Below, piece by piece: positions 13,101 through 24,790 of a DNA stretch of 64,000 bases. Positions within the stretch are counted from its first letter, which is position 1. The number at the start of each line of letters is the position of its first letter. Made by a program: the position numbers and the translations under genes. The notes under the pieces are model-generated. The model had not been told where the DNA came from. It worked only from the letters and a program-made list of their open reading frames with translations, and searched no databases. Source of the stretch: Acanthornis magna (lineage: Eukaryota; Chordata; Aves; Passeriformes; Acanthizidae); NCBI GenBank assembly GCA_036785705.1, contig JAWUZG010000027.1, positions 4,569,501 to 4,633,500 on the forward strand, written 5' to 3'.

Positions 13101-16100
13101 GTTTTCATAGACCAGTTTCATCACTAGAGGCTACAGGAGACATTTATTTTAGTTCAACCAACTCCACCTGAAGCCATGCCTTTGGTTAAGTAACTGGCAT
13201 CCTTCACAGAACTGACACTTTCCTTAATGTGAGGTACTCCTAAAATGCACCGTGAGTGTAACACCCAAAGGGAGTCTGCACAATGCAAACTGCCTTCAAA
13301 AGCAATTGTGTTTAATTGATACGAACAAAGTTATGGTTGTGTTCCCAAAAACCATTCTTCTGTTAAAAATGAGGGATAAGACACACCTTAAAATTACTAC
13401 GACATGGTACTCATGAGACAGGTTCACATATAACAAAGGAAAACCACACCATTTTCTGTTGCTTTCCTGGTTTTCTACTGCTTAAGTTTACAAAAGTGGC
13501 AACACATGTTGTTGTCAAATATGTTGAGAGCTAGTTTTGGATAGTACTTGATTTGAAAACAAAATCTCTTCTTTTTACATGGATAATGGACCTCCATTGT
13601 CCTTAGTTACGAAGAGGGTCCCCAAGAGTACAGAACTATCGAGGTCTGTGGTGCACAAGCATGGCTCTGTTGGACTTACTACTGAACAAACCCCTGCCAG
13701 TCAGGAATGGTTAGGAATAACCACCACTGCTCCCCAACCTCTGCCCCTAGAGACACAATAATATGAAGAAACTCAAAATCAAATATGACAAGTACTCCAA
13801 ACCAGCAAAACCACTAAGATTTTAATATAAAAAATCTTTTTCCTATAACAAATGAATGCTATGCCTTGTTAAAAACCCCAGCAATACAAATTCATTCCAG
13901 GATAACAAACGTGTGTCAATTTAACTATTGCAAACTGCACTTGCTGACAGAGACAATAAATAAACTAGAATAAGAGAGAATATTGCATAAAAACAAATGT
14001 ACCTACAAAATACTCTAAAGTGTGAATCTCGAGGGCCAGATTCTCAGTTCTGCATGTGTGAACACAAAACAACAAAGGGCTCTTCCCTCTGTGTCCTGCC
14101 CGCAAGATTTCTTACCCGACTCCTTATGGGGCTGATGCAAACAGCACAGACAAACCACCCTTTCACCAGGAAGGAAGAAAAAATCCAAATTTATGCACAA
14201 CCCAGAGGGAGCACAGGTTTTTGAGACAGTGATTTATATTTAAATGAGGTCTACAATGCATTTATTTATTGGTTTCCTCTTTTTGTGTCTTCTAAACAAG
14301 GAACTCAGACAAAGGTAAAGAGAAATTAAAAGCATTTGGAAACCTCACACCCATACCAGTTTGTTCAACCTATGCTTCAGGTCTAAGAGACTTAGTAAGA
14401 AAACCTCCCGAAAGCAACCACCACTTGTGAAAAGCTATGGCCATAAAGAATTGACTGCAAGTGGCCTTGCAGTGTTACAGCACATCTGTGGCTGCAGCTT
14501 TCTGATAGCAAAGGGTATTTTGTCTTTAACCTCTATGCTGTCCTTGGTTTGATGTGTGGCTGCTGAGATGGAAAAACAGCACTCTCTGCATTTCACTTTC
14601 ACATCTTGCAACGTACTTTTCCACTCCTTTAAAATGGAAAGAACTTTGCAGAAATAACAAAAAGGTCACACTGGGCAGTTTTATGTATTTATTTTGTCTT
14701 CCTTTACAGAGAGCGACAAAGGGCAAGGGAGTTCAAACGAGGCACAGAGAGCCAAAGAGGAAACCACAGGTTTTATTTTTCTCTTCAGAGCTTATATTTA
14801 GTGAGGCCTCATGCCCCAGCGTGAGATACTGTGTTATGTTTTGTGCGGCCTCCTCCCTCAGAACAAGGGTTTTTTTCAGTATGTCATGTCACCCTGAGAG
14901 ACTCTGTGAACTCAAATAATCCTGGTGTTAACTGAAAGATGCAGATGAACACACTTTAATTCTTCTCTTCTAGCTCTGTCAGCCCTCAGGAGAGATACCT
15001 GGAGATAAGATGTTCCAGTTTCAGTGGCCAGGGTAATCTCTGACAACATACTTTGGGAAGCAAGTCAGATCATGGTAGTTTTGCTCTCTTTGGTTCAGAA
15101 AGTTCTTTTCTAAACTCTTCCTCTGACTACCCCTCTCCCTGCAGTACCCTAGTTTCACCCAAAATGAGCTCCTGCGCATCATTCTGTGCTGAAAAGTAGT
15201 GTTAGTTTTTTTACTTCCCTCAGCCATGACTCTGCTTTTGAACTCCCTGCAACTCAAACAGGAGCATCCTGGAGGCACTTCAGCTTGTGCTGCCTGTGAG
15301 CAACCACAAAGGATTAACATTTCAGTCTGTGCTTTGTAACTGAGTCAGGCTATGCTGGCAACTCACAGCTTGAGTGATATAAGGCCCTTCTTCCAAGCCG
15401 TGATATAACTACCACTGACTGACAGAACAGGAATATCATTCCTCCCAGAGCTCCCTCTTTCCTGAAAGATTGCTGGTTGGTAATTACACCAGGTTAGAGC
15501 ACTGGGTCTATTGAACCGAAGAACCCAAGTCTAATAATTAACCCGAGGAGTGATTTCTGCCCCTTTAAATGGAGCAGTTCCATTTCCTCTTTAAAAAATT
15601 TTCCTTTCCATCCAAGAAGGAAAGTGTCTTCTTCTGACAAACAGAGCTTTTCCCTTACACCATGACAAGTTAAGACATAATGCCAGGTCCATCCTGCATT
15701 CGTTCCAAAAGCTCTGCCACTTTAAACCAGTAACAGAACAGAGTGGTGCATTTCCACCTCTGACATTGCAACTGCTGTCCTAAAGAACATGAACTATATC
15801 ACAGACCTGCATAAGGCTGTCAGGGACAGAAACAGGGAATCTTAGCACTAAGTTCAACATCTGGTCTAGAGCCAACATCCCCAGCATCATCCTCTGTCCA
15901 TGGGAGTCTGCTCCATTGTCATGAAGTTTATGGAAGAGATATTAATAGTGGACACAAATAGGGATTAGACAACATCCCCAACAGGACATCATCTCTCAGT
16001 CTGGGAAATCCAAGCCCACAAGACCACCACGTGCTCATGGGACAGCTGAATTTCTATCTCTCTTCTAGCCCTATTAACACATGGAGTTCAACTAAATTGA

Positions 16101-17724
16101 GAAAATTCCATTATGTCACCAATGTATAAAATTTGCTTTTGTTAACATGACATTTGAGTTCAGGAAAAAGTCTTTACTCTGAATTCCAGCTACTAACACT
16201 ACTGAGTACATAAATAGCTAATTCCCAGATCTTCTGACCTTTTCCCACAATTTCCATTAGACTTTAAACCACAAGTTTGGCAGAGCTATTGCCAAGAAAA
16301 GACTTTCACCATCTCCACCACACAACTATAGGCAAAGTATGCAGAAATAAACACCCAGGGGCAAATTCCCTCTCACTTGGTTATTGATTTCCATCAACAG
16401 CTTTGAAAAGAGAATGGATTTGACCCTTTGCCCTAAACAGGCATCCATCGTGTTAACACTTCAGATTGCTGAAGAAAGCAGATTTGCAAAGAAAAAATCA
16501 GGACGTTACTCAGTTCCCACCTTACCACTGAATCCATTCAAAGCCAGATCCTGCCCACAGCCAACACAGCCTCCCTAAAGTAACCACAAAAAGCGTGCAG
16601 ACCTGTTAGCAACAATGCCGCTGAAGCCTGATTTAGAATGGGCAGTTCACCTCATACCGGGGAATGGCCTCAGGGAACCTTCCTGTGAAGGTTTTTGCAA
16701 TGGCACTGTCTCACTTGGAGTGTCTGGTGTCTGCTAACACTGCTGGGGTCATGGCTCAATCACTGGGAATCCCTTGATGCCTCATGACACTGCTGAGTCC
16801 ATGCTCCAGCTTCTCCCAGTCTCCTCTCTGCAGACACCAGTTTCCATGGATCTCCCATACCGCTGTCATTGTGTCACAGTCAGCACTTTCAAGGAGCTTT
16901 TGGAAGGTGGGGGCTATGAGAAGAGAGACAACACCAAGCAGACATCCCTACAGGATAAGGATCTTTTTCTGGGACACACCATTAAACACTCCAACAAATG
17001 GACACTGGAATAACTGAGATTTCACTGATTTCACTGAGAGGTGAAATCCCATTACTTGAGCCAGCAGAAGAATCCTACGCTTTTCCTTCATTTTCAAAAC
17101 TGGCCTCATTAGATTATCCTACTCTTCTAAACAATTTCAGATACAGAACTAATTCATACTGTTATGAAGAGCAAAGAAACATGTTTATAAAAAAGTCAGA
17201 AGCCAGGAAAATATCAATTTCCTCACCCTTTAAGAGGGTCCTGGTTCTCTCCTTCTCTTCTGCCTCATTCCCTTTCTCCTCATCATACCTCGTGCTTTCT
17301 CTAATTAAGCAAATAAAAATATCTTAAAATTGCTTTTTGCCTGGAATTCCTCATTTTGTTTCTCCTACTAGTACACACAGACACAAACAAACAAAACCTA
17401 ACACTATTAGACAAACCTAATACCACTATCTGGTGTGAATGTTTTTGTATCACCAATTTTGATAGACTCTGGTTCCAGTGACCAAATATGACTATAATTC
17501 AACCATAAATTGCATATTCACTTTGCTACCTATTCCAGATGTGAAGCTTCATATCCTGAACTGCTAATGCAGCAACACACAGCATCTAATGGAAATCGTT
17601 ATCACCACACACTTGTCAACTTGCAAACCTTCATGTTTCAAGGCCTAGCTTCAAAACGAGTCTGTACTCTCACACCCTCGGGATCTTACGGCATCTCCAC
17701 AGTCCCTACTTTTAGATACCAGGA

Positions 17725-17960
17725 TGTTTAGATATTAGATCATTAGATTGTTTAATTATTATGTTACAATTATTGTATCATTTTACCATTATATGTCACA
17801 TTAGTTTTTATTAAATTATTAGATATTATATACTATATGACATATTATTATAGAGTATATCATTATTATACTACTGGATAATTTAGGTATTAGGTAATTA
17901 GATTTTTTAGACACTGGACCGTAGGATATTTAGATACTAGAATATTAGGATTTAGATGTT
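17725..17960. repeat. AT-rich degenerate tandem repeat (ttagata/attag units)
   Basis: Variants of ttagata, tattagat and attatta recur throughout, for example tttagatattagatcattag near the start and atttagatactagaatatta near the end. The unit is short and imperfect and no fixed period can be set by eye. It lies in the PRR5 intron, about 120 bases past the donor of coding exon 6. Confidence 0.7.
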
Positions 17961-18079
17961 ATGACCACAGAAGTTTTGGCATTCTGGGTAAGAAGTTTTC
18001 AGTGAACAAGTAAAATCAGAGACTGAAGACTTCAGCAATGCATTACAGAAAGACAGACTGAGAAAAGTAACCAATTTAC

Positions 18080-18220
18080 CTGAAGTATTAACAGCATCTG
18101 AATAATAGATGGTGGAACTCTGGCTCTGGAACGGGATAATGCATCTTCCAATTTTATATTGAGGGTAATTATATTCCTAAAATGCAGAAGGGCCAATTGC
18201 CGAACTGAGGGCTCCTTTCC
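18080..18220 (-). CDS. PRR5: PRR5 coding exon 6 (residues 138-184), last exon in the window
   Basis: This 141-base exon of 47 full codons follows a pyrimidine-rich acceptor ending TTTCCAAG and ends CAG|GTAAAT. It starts GKEPSVRQLALLHFRN, continues through KLEDALSRSRARVPP and ends SIIQMLLILQ. Length and phase match the human counterpart as I recall it. The next expected exon, beginning around GVHESRGVTEDYLRLE in mammals, could not be found to the left, so it is likely outside the window. The AT-rich repeat at 17725-17960 begins about 120 bases beyond the donor. Confidence 0.95.
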
Positions 18221-20321
18221 CTTGGAAACAGAAAAAAAGCAAGACAGATCATGAGTGGTGTGAAAAGAGTATCAAAATCTTCTGTTCAAATTCCTTCCTC
18301 CCCTCCTGAAGGATTACAAGAATGGTAAACCTAAGAGAAACATGAAGGAAATACAAGAAAGGACAGAGAGCCGCCCCCTAAGCCTGCACAGTAAATTTGA
18401 TTTAGCAGTAATGAACTCTACAGACAGTGACTGAGTCTGACTGCATGTGGAGAGGATGAAGGGTTGGGGTGGGATGAGAGCTAGATGATATATGAATAGG
18501 TTGTATTTTAACAGTATGTCACAAATAAAATGCATTGTAAGTTAAAAAAAAAAAAAAGTGAGACTGCAAATTGGTTGAATTTCCATTATTTTGCAAGGTT
18601 TTGTGTACTTGCTGGTTACTGTCTTCAAATTTTGCAGGAAACCTGACTCAGCCCACCTGTGGGTCCTCTTTTCTCTACAGTTTGAGAGAATTCACTGTAA
18701 GGAAGGGGCAGAGCTGAAGTTTCATATTGCATTTTCAAAGCCATCTGTTTTCAGTTCATCAATACCTTCTCACTGAGGAAAACTCCCAGCTGAAGAATAC
18801 AACTCCAGCTCTGCCAGCAAGGATTAAAGAAACCTGCCTTACATAGAGTTGTAGAACTGTTTCTCTTTTCCTTTGATTGTACACATGGAAGGTTTGGTAT
18901 TCAACTCGTGTTGGCTTAAGTCTGGAATAAAGAAGCCTGACCCAACCCTAAACATTCCTTTTCACTTTTTTAATTGTTTAAACCGAAGTAAAGAAGGTCC
19001 CAAATCTGCTTCAGCTGCTAATTAACAGAATTTACAAGAGCACATAAGCACAAGTTGTTGGGCTTTTGGAAGTAACCTCAGAACATCAGCAACTAGATCT
19101 ATTTGAATTTACATGGGACTTAGGACTCTTAAAGCCTCAAGGTTCCTTTGGAAATTCAAGTAATTATTTCCATCTGATAGGGGAGATGACTCATGTTACT
19201 AAAATATATTCAAAGGCCTCAGAAACACAACAGAGAATAGGGATGCTTGGTGCAATTTTCAAAAACAACTGAGTGAGTTTTAATTTAGTCAAGTGCTTTG
19301 GAAAAAGAGGCTTAGAGCCTACCTATATCTCTATGTGTCCAAATATCTTGGATTTCAATTACAGGGCACTTAGAAAAATCTCCCATTGTGTTCTAGTATG
19401 TTTTTAATAGCATCTTATTTCTATTGTTTTAGTTTCTTCTGGTAAGACACAAGTCTATGTGTGAAGTAGCCCTGGATGTTTTCTGAGCTTTTCCCTTGCA
19501 GAATAAAATACAGTGTGAAGTAGAAGCTCTTCCTTTAAATTCAGACTTCATACCTGTAACTGTCTGAAGATACAAATGGCAATATGGTTAACATTTGGGC
19601 AATCATTTTAGGCAAAAATTCCCCTTGGAAAAATGGGAGAAGGTTTCTGAAGTTTCCCCAAATATGTTCAGGCCCCAAGTCCCCACTAAAACCTGGAGGC
19701 ATCTATGAGCTACTGCAAAGATCACTCGCACCTATCTGGAACAGATTTCATTAAGAATTCAGTGATAAACAATACTCTCTGGCCATCACTACATTAGAAG
19801 ATCAAATATGTACTGTGTATTTAAAATTACTGGGAAAAAAAAACCTGCTCATCTAAATGGGTCAAACTCCATTGACTGTTTCCCTCCACTTACCATAGCA
19901 TATAATTTGATCTCAGAAATACAATTCCTTTTCAAAAGTGGAGATAATTCAAAGACAAAATTCACATTGCAGAGAAGGAAATGCATATATTTAAATCAAC
20001 ACAGCTCCACTTATTTCACTGTGCAACATTTCAGTTTATCATTCATAACCTTTTCTGACTTTTAGTGTGATTGGCAGAAGGACTAAGCAGCTTCCATGCA
20101 CTCCACTTTTGTTTTCAAAGCTCCCCTTCATCTTTGCCATCCAAGCACTTCAAACCATTTGCATAAATAACTTATTTGCATGACATGACTATACAGAACA
20201 GCTGCACTGGGAGGCTGGCCCAAGGAGAGAGAATTAAGGATTGCATCAATCTGCTGCTGAACCAGTAAAGTTGCTTTTTCCAGTTTTTCAAGATCCTATT
20301 GTAAAAGAGTGATTTTTTCAC
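18221..20321 (-). other. PRR5: PRR5 intron, 2.1 kb
   Basis: Lies between coding exons 5 and 6, with a GTGAAA donor and a CCAAG acceptor. It contains a 14-base A run at 18544-18557 and otherwise no recognised element. Confidence 0.9.
18544..18557. repeat. A14 homopolymer
   Basis: Fourteen consecutive A preceded by aataaaatgcattgtaagtt. It could be the tail of a small retroposed sequence, but no source sequence is recognisable. Confidence 0.8.
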
Positions 20322-20413
20322 CTGCACAGGATAGAAAATAGCCTGCAGCATGGGCAGGACATCACTGAAGAAAAAATCCCAGGTTTCAGCTAAGGTATCC
20401 AGTAGTTTCTGCC
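20322..20413 (-). CDS. PRR5: PRR5 coding exon 5 (residues 107-137)
   Basis: This 92-base exon has the acceptor GTTTTTGCAG and the donor CAG|GTGAAA. Two bases complete Gly107, then it reads QKLLDTLAETWDFFFSDVLP and MLQAIFYPVQ. The WDFFFSDVLPMLQAIFYPVQ block is the most recognisable stretch of Protor proteins. PRR5L has WDHFFTETLPTLQAIFYPVQ as I recall it, so this is PRR5. It ends in phase 0. Confidence 0.96.
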
Positions 20414-23400
20414 CTGCAAAAACACAAAACAAACTAGTGAACAGTTTTGGTTGCAACCAGCTAATTGCAAAAAGTAAAACATGCAGGAAACACTGTGAAT
20501 CTGCTACTATATGCTAAGATGAATCATGTAGCAGCTACTATTAGCAGTATGGAATTAATATTCCTTTTGGTGTATCACATCCGTCCATATTTGTGTCTTT
20601 TTAGGTGACACATCTGATGTTCTCAATAAACTAAGAGACTTTGAGGTTACTCAGGGAAACCCTGTGAAGAACAAAGAGTAATAGCCCAGGTCATGTCCTC
20701 CTCTTGCAGTAATATCTGCTGCACAGGACTGTGGAGGAGAGCAAGTGGAGGACACAGCAGGTTAAGTGTGGAAGCATTCCTGCAGAGGAATTTACCCCAC
20801 TGTGCTCCCTCCTGCCTTTCAAACTGCAGGGTGGCAGAGCAAACCACACTCTGTGGAGATGCTCTGTAAAGCATCCCCTCAAACTGATCCCTTGGAGCTT
20901 TTCCACTGCTCTGTTTTCCACTTCCTCAGAAAAACTCACCCAAGATCTATGAAAAAGAGCAATGGTGTTAGGGCTCTAATTTTTACTGCAACTTTCAAGG
21001 GATGAAGGTAGAATTTGCTATGGGGTGAGTTCCCTGTGGTCCTCACAGCAAGGCCACCTCCATGTCCATTCCTTCTCCAGCTGCAGTCCCCTGGAATCCT
21101 CCCCAATGGAATCTGGAGAAGCTCTGGCCAGGTTGTACAACCAAATTGGACATTGAGTTCCTCACAGAATACTTTACACAACACAGAGGCAAATGCAGGA
21201 GCCAAGACCCACAGAGGAAATCTGGGTCAATAGGTGGGTTCTGGCTGCAGATCCCTGCTCCCCAAAATGGCCCCTGTGACCTTGGACAAGGCTCTTTACC
21301 ATCCCTATGTCCCAACCCAACTGTGAGAGGTGCAATGACCCTGCACCTCCACCACCAAGTGCTACAGAGAAAAACACATCAGAGATTCTGAGGCATTCCA
21401 ACAAGACAATATGACTGACCAGGAAGCAAATTCAGTAGCAATCAATCAGTATTACTATTGGTGTCAGAATCTGATACTATTTATAATTTTTGTATTAGAA
21501 CATTACTTCAAGCCTCAGCCAGGGAATATTTTGCCTAGAATTACACACATATCACAAAGCAACTATGCATGAAAGTATTGACACTACTAACTGCACTCAA
21601 AGTTAGCCAAGTGTCAATCTTTACTATGGGATACTTGATCCCCCTGCCCTTTTAAGCACAGGATGGACAGCATCAGCTCTGGTGAATCTGCAACTCCTGA
21701 ATTATTCCTGGGTTGATGACTTAAAGTGCTTTCAGTGACAAATGTGGGTCACCATGCTGTACTGCAGGTGCTGGCTTGCGGAACATGCCAAGGTTTTATT
21801 TTCTGCACCACCAGGCAGGAGTTGTCTCTGTCCTGCACACTCATGCACTCATGAAAAGGGTGTTCTCCATTTCCATTTTGAAAACCTTTAAAAAAATTTT
21901 GTTTTGCATTAGTTCTAATGAAACACAGCGGGGAACTAAGTCCAAAAATTCTGTGATTCTGTAATTTTCAAAACCTTCTGCAGGACAAAACCCCTCCTAA
22001 GTGTGCTTTTTTCCTCTTAGGAAAACTTCAACACCAAATGCAGAGGGAAGCTCAAGCCATGGGATGGGGACAACCTGAGATCTGAGGGCAGGACTGCTGC
22101 TGCTGCAGACCCACAAAGGGAGTCCTGCTCACAGTGGGAGCTCCCAAGACTTCCCTGCTTCCAACTCTGCCTTGGGTGTTTTGAGAGCCATGGGGTCACC
22201 GACTACAGGATGGACTCTAGAGCAGGGCTGCATCTGCTGCCAAGAAACCCAAATTCCAGCCTTGGAAACTCTCCACAAGCAACTCCCCAGGAAAGCTGTG
22301 TGTCAGAAAGACCTCTGCCTCTGAATGAGATGCCTGAATTACTGCTCCTGAATTACTCCTCCTGTAACTTGCCAGTTTTAGAGAGATACCATTTCTGAGC
22401 ACAGACATGAAAAAAACATGACCAGTTTAATCCTCACCTTACCAGAATTTCTGACCATATCTTAAGGGGCAACCACAAAATTACACACTAAATCAAAAAC
22501 CAAAATAAGTTTTAAATCAACACCTTGCGGAAATTTGGTATTTCCTAAACATGCTCCTATATTTGAAAGGCCTTTAGTGGCCTCACATTTTAGGTTTTCA
22601 TCTAAGCTTTGATCTCAAACATGAGATACAGTATTTTTGATTTTCAAGCTGGTAATACCAGGAAAAAAAAAAAATAAAGGGGGTTGGACTTTGGTAGGTC
22701 TGTATCTCATTTGCTGATTTGATACTTATAAAAAAACTTCCTTTGTGATTTAAAAAGCATCTGTGAAGGCCTTGAGATCCCTACAGCTCCCCTTGTGCCC
22801 TCCAAGCCGTTATTTTATATAACTGTGGAATTTAGTGTTCAGCTTAAGGAGTTTCAGTACTCTTTTTGTGGGCTTTGGGGTTTTTAATGTGAAATTGGTT
22901 CTCTTTTTGCGGTGTTCAGGGCTACTGTCTTTTAATCAGAAAATCTTGATTCCATAGCACTACCTTAATGTGATCAGCTGTACTGTCAGTAATGAAAAGT
23001 CACACCCAGGATTTATAGATAGCTGAGACTAACAGACATAGTTGTCTCCAGGCTCCTGCTTAAGCAGTGTATTTAGACTGAGTGACATTATGACTACAGC
23101 TTTGGAAAAGGAAAGATGCATTTCTTTAAAACTGCCTTCACTCCCCAAAGATCTTTAGAATGTTTACATGGGCAATAATTCTTGAAGCTATTTTGAAAAC
23201 CATTTCACCATCTTATGTACAGAATCACAAAACTGTTTAGGTTGGAAAAGACCTCCAAGATCATCAAGTCCAACCATTAACACAGCACTGCCAAGGCCAC
23301 CTCTAAGCCACGTCCCCAGGTGCCACATCTACATGTCTTTTCAATATATACCCAGGGATGGTGACTCCACCACTGCCCTGGGCACCCTATTCCAATGCCT

Positions 23401-24029
23401 GAACAGCTCTTTTCATGAAGAAATCTTTTTCTAGCAAGCAATCTAAACCTCTCCTGGCACTACTTACATGTCAAATGTAGGACAAGACAGCATCTTTAAC
23501 AACACATCTAAATGCCACATAAGAGCATAAGACAAAATATGGGTGACTATAAAGCAACACACCAGGCGGAGGTTTATCCTTGGTGTTACTTCCATGAGGT
23601 GGCACCTCCAGAAGGTGTAGACAGTTAAATGGAGCCTTGACTTTTAAAATGAGAGACAGTGCCTGACCTCATTTATGCCAGCATGACTCCAGAATAACTC
23701 TCTAAACAAACTAACTGGGATCTTTGTGCTTCATTTTTTATTGCATATCTCAGTCTATTTTCACTTTTCCTGAGCAAGATATAACTGAAGGAGAAGGAAG
23801 CGTCCTTGCTGAAGTCAATCCTTCCCTGACTCCCTGAATGCTGCTCTAGGCAATCACCTACCCTTTATGAAAGTTAATGAGAACACCAAGGCAGGACCCA
23901 ACAACAGACTGCAGGAATGGATTGAGACACCTAATCCATAGTCCCAGGACGACAGTGGAAAGCACCCCAGTGCCTCCAGAGTGCATTGGCTAAAACTCCT
24001 ATACAGAGCCATGCTAAAATCCAAGTTAC
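20414..24029 (-). other. PRR5: PRR5 intron, 3.6 kb
   Basis: Lies between coding exons 4 and 5. It contains a CR1 fragment at 23219-23455 and a 12-base A run at 22663-22674. The stretch 20640-22400 is slightly GC-richer and carries overlapping open frames on both strands, none recognisable. Confidence 0.9.
23219..23455 (-). mobile_element. CR1 LINE fragment, 3' end
   Basis: Begins acagaatcacaaaactg and ggttggaaaagacctcc, followed by aagtccaacca, cactgccaaggccacc and ctgggcaccctattccaatg. This is the reverse complement of a CR1 3' end of a different subfamily from the 917 and 30940 copies. The element is on the minus strand, in the same sense as PRR5, inside the intron between coding exons 4 and 5. 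Confidence 0.9.
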
Positions 24030-24087
24030 CTTCATAAAACCGGATCTTGTCCCTTAGGATCACCATGCCTTTTGTAAGCAGCTGATT
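24030..24087 (-). CDS. PRR5: PRR5 coding exon 4 (residues 88-107)
   Basis: This 58-base exon lies between the acceptor TTTATTTACAG and the donor GAAG|GTAACT. It encodes NQLLTKGMVILRDKIRFYE plus the first base of Gly107. The segment belongs to the conserved helical core of the HbrB-like family. The intron separating it from exon 3 is only 654 bases, the shortest in the visible part of the gene. Nothing looks disrupted. Confidence 0.95.
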
Positions 24088-24741
24088 CTGTAAATAAAAT
24101 ACAGACTACCTTTACTCAATTCTTTACTTCCCTACTGCCAACATATTTCACATTTTGTTCATTCTTAGCATTAGACAGTGAAGGGGGTCTTTGATTTTAA
24201 AAATTAATCATCAAAGGACTCTTGCTGTGTCCATCTTACTTAAATCACTTGGACATTTACGAAATGATGCTATAATCACCTGCTGTTTTTAGGATAAAGG
24301 ATGTATTTTGTGCAGTACAGTGTTTCTCAAACTTCAAATGACTGACCTACAAAACATGTACTTAGAGAAGAAGAAAGACTATGGCTTCAACAGACAGTGG
24401 TACTTACTTCTAAAAGTCTTTCCTAGTAACTCTACTACAATGAACTTCACTGGTTTACTCAGGGACTTCAATTCTGAGCTAAAAAAGAATGCCTGAAACC
24501 TCATGAAAGACAGCAATGTCCTTCAGAAACACAGTTACAGCTTGGGCTTTCACTACCTAACTAGATATATGTACATAAAATCCAAATCTCATTAATCCAT
24601 TAATTTCAAAACCCCAGAGAAGTCAGTGGACATCTCTGAATGGTTTCAAGGGTCTCCATGTCATCATTTAGAGTGGGCAAAATTATTTTTCTCAGTAGCA
24701 TATAACAAAATCAGATTTAAATAAAGAAAACACAGGCCTAC

Positions 24742-24790
24742 CTGCAGATACTCAGTGAAAAAGGATCCTAGTTCTGTTTTCAGTAATTGC
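24742..24790 (-). CDS. PRR5: PRR5 coding exon 3 (residues 71-87)
   Basis: This 49-base microexon has the acceptor TTTAATACAG and the donor CTGCAG|GTAGGC. One base completes Arg71 (AG|G), then it encodes QLLKTELGSFFTEYLQ and ends in phase 0. FFTEYLQ separates PRR5 from PRR5L. The exon is short enough to escape ORF-based searches. Only one of the three frames is open, and it is the one demanded by the neighbouring exon phases. Confidence 0.95.

Larger units (their letters stand above)
1..18079 (-). other. PRR5: PRR5 intron after coding exon 6 (runs off the window)
   Basis: No supportable exon was found here on either strand. Scattered open frames up to 176 codons lack recognisable domains or splice context. 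The stretch holds two CR1 fragments (917-1150, 6733-7135), one LTR (2273-3311) and an AT-rich degenerate repeat (17725-17960). The parts 1-916, 1151-2272, 3312-6732 and 7136-17724 show nothing I can name. Assignment to the intron is inferred from the donor at 18079 and the absence of the next PRR5 exon. Confidence 0.7.

Noticed and set aside
1..18079. The next PRR5 coding exon (around GVHESRGVTEDYLRLE in mammals)
   Set aside because: Searched by eye on the minus strand for its expected codons and splice sites and not found. It is probably left of the window, though a short or diverged exon could have been missed.
21949..21964. CR1-like tail (attctgtgattctgt)
   Set aside because: Only the terminal octamer repeat resembles CR1. 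The preceding sequence does not, so it is too short to call.
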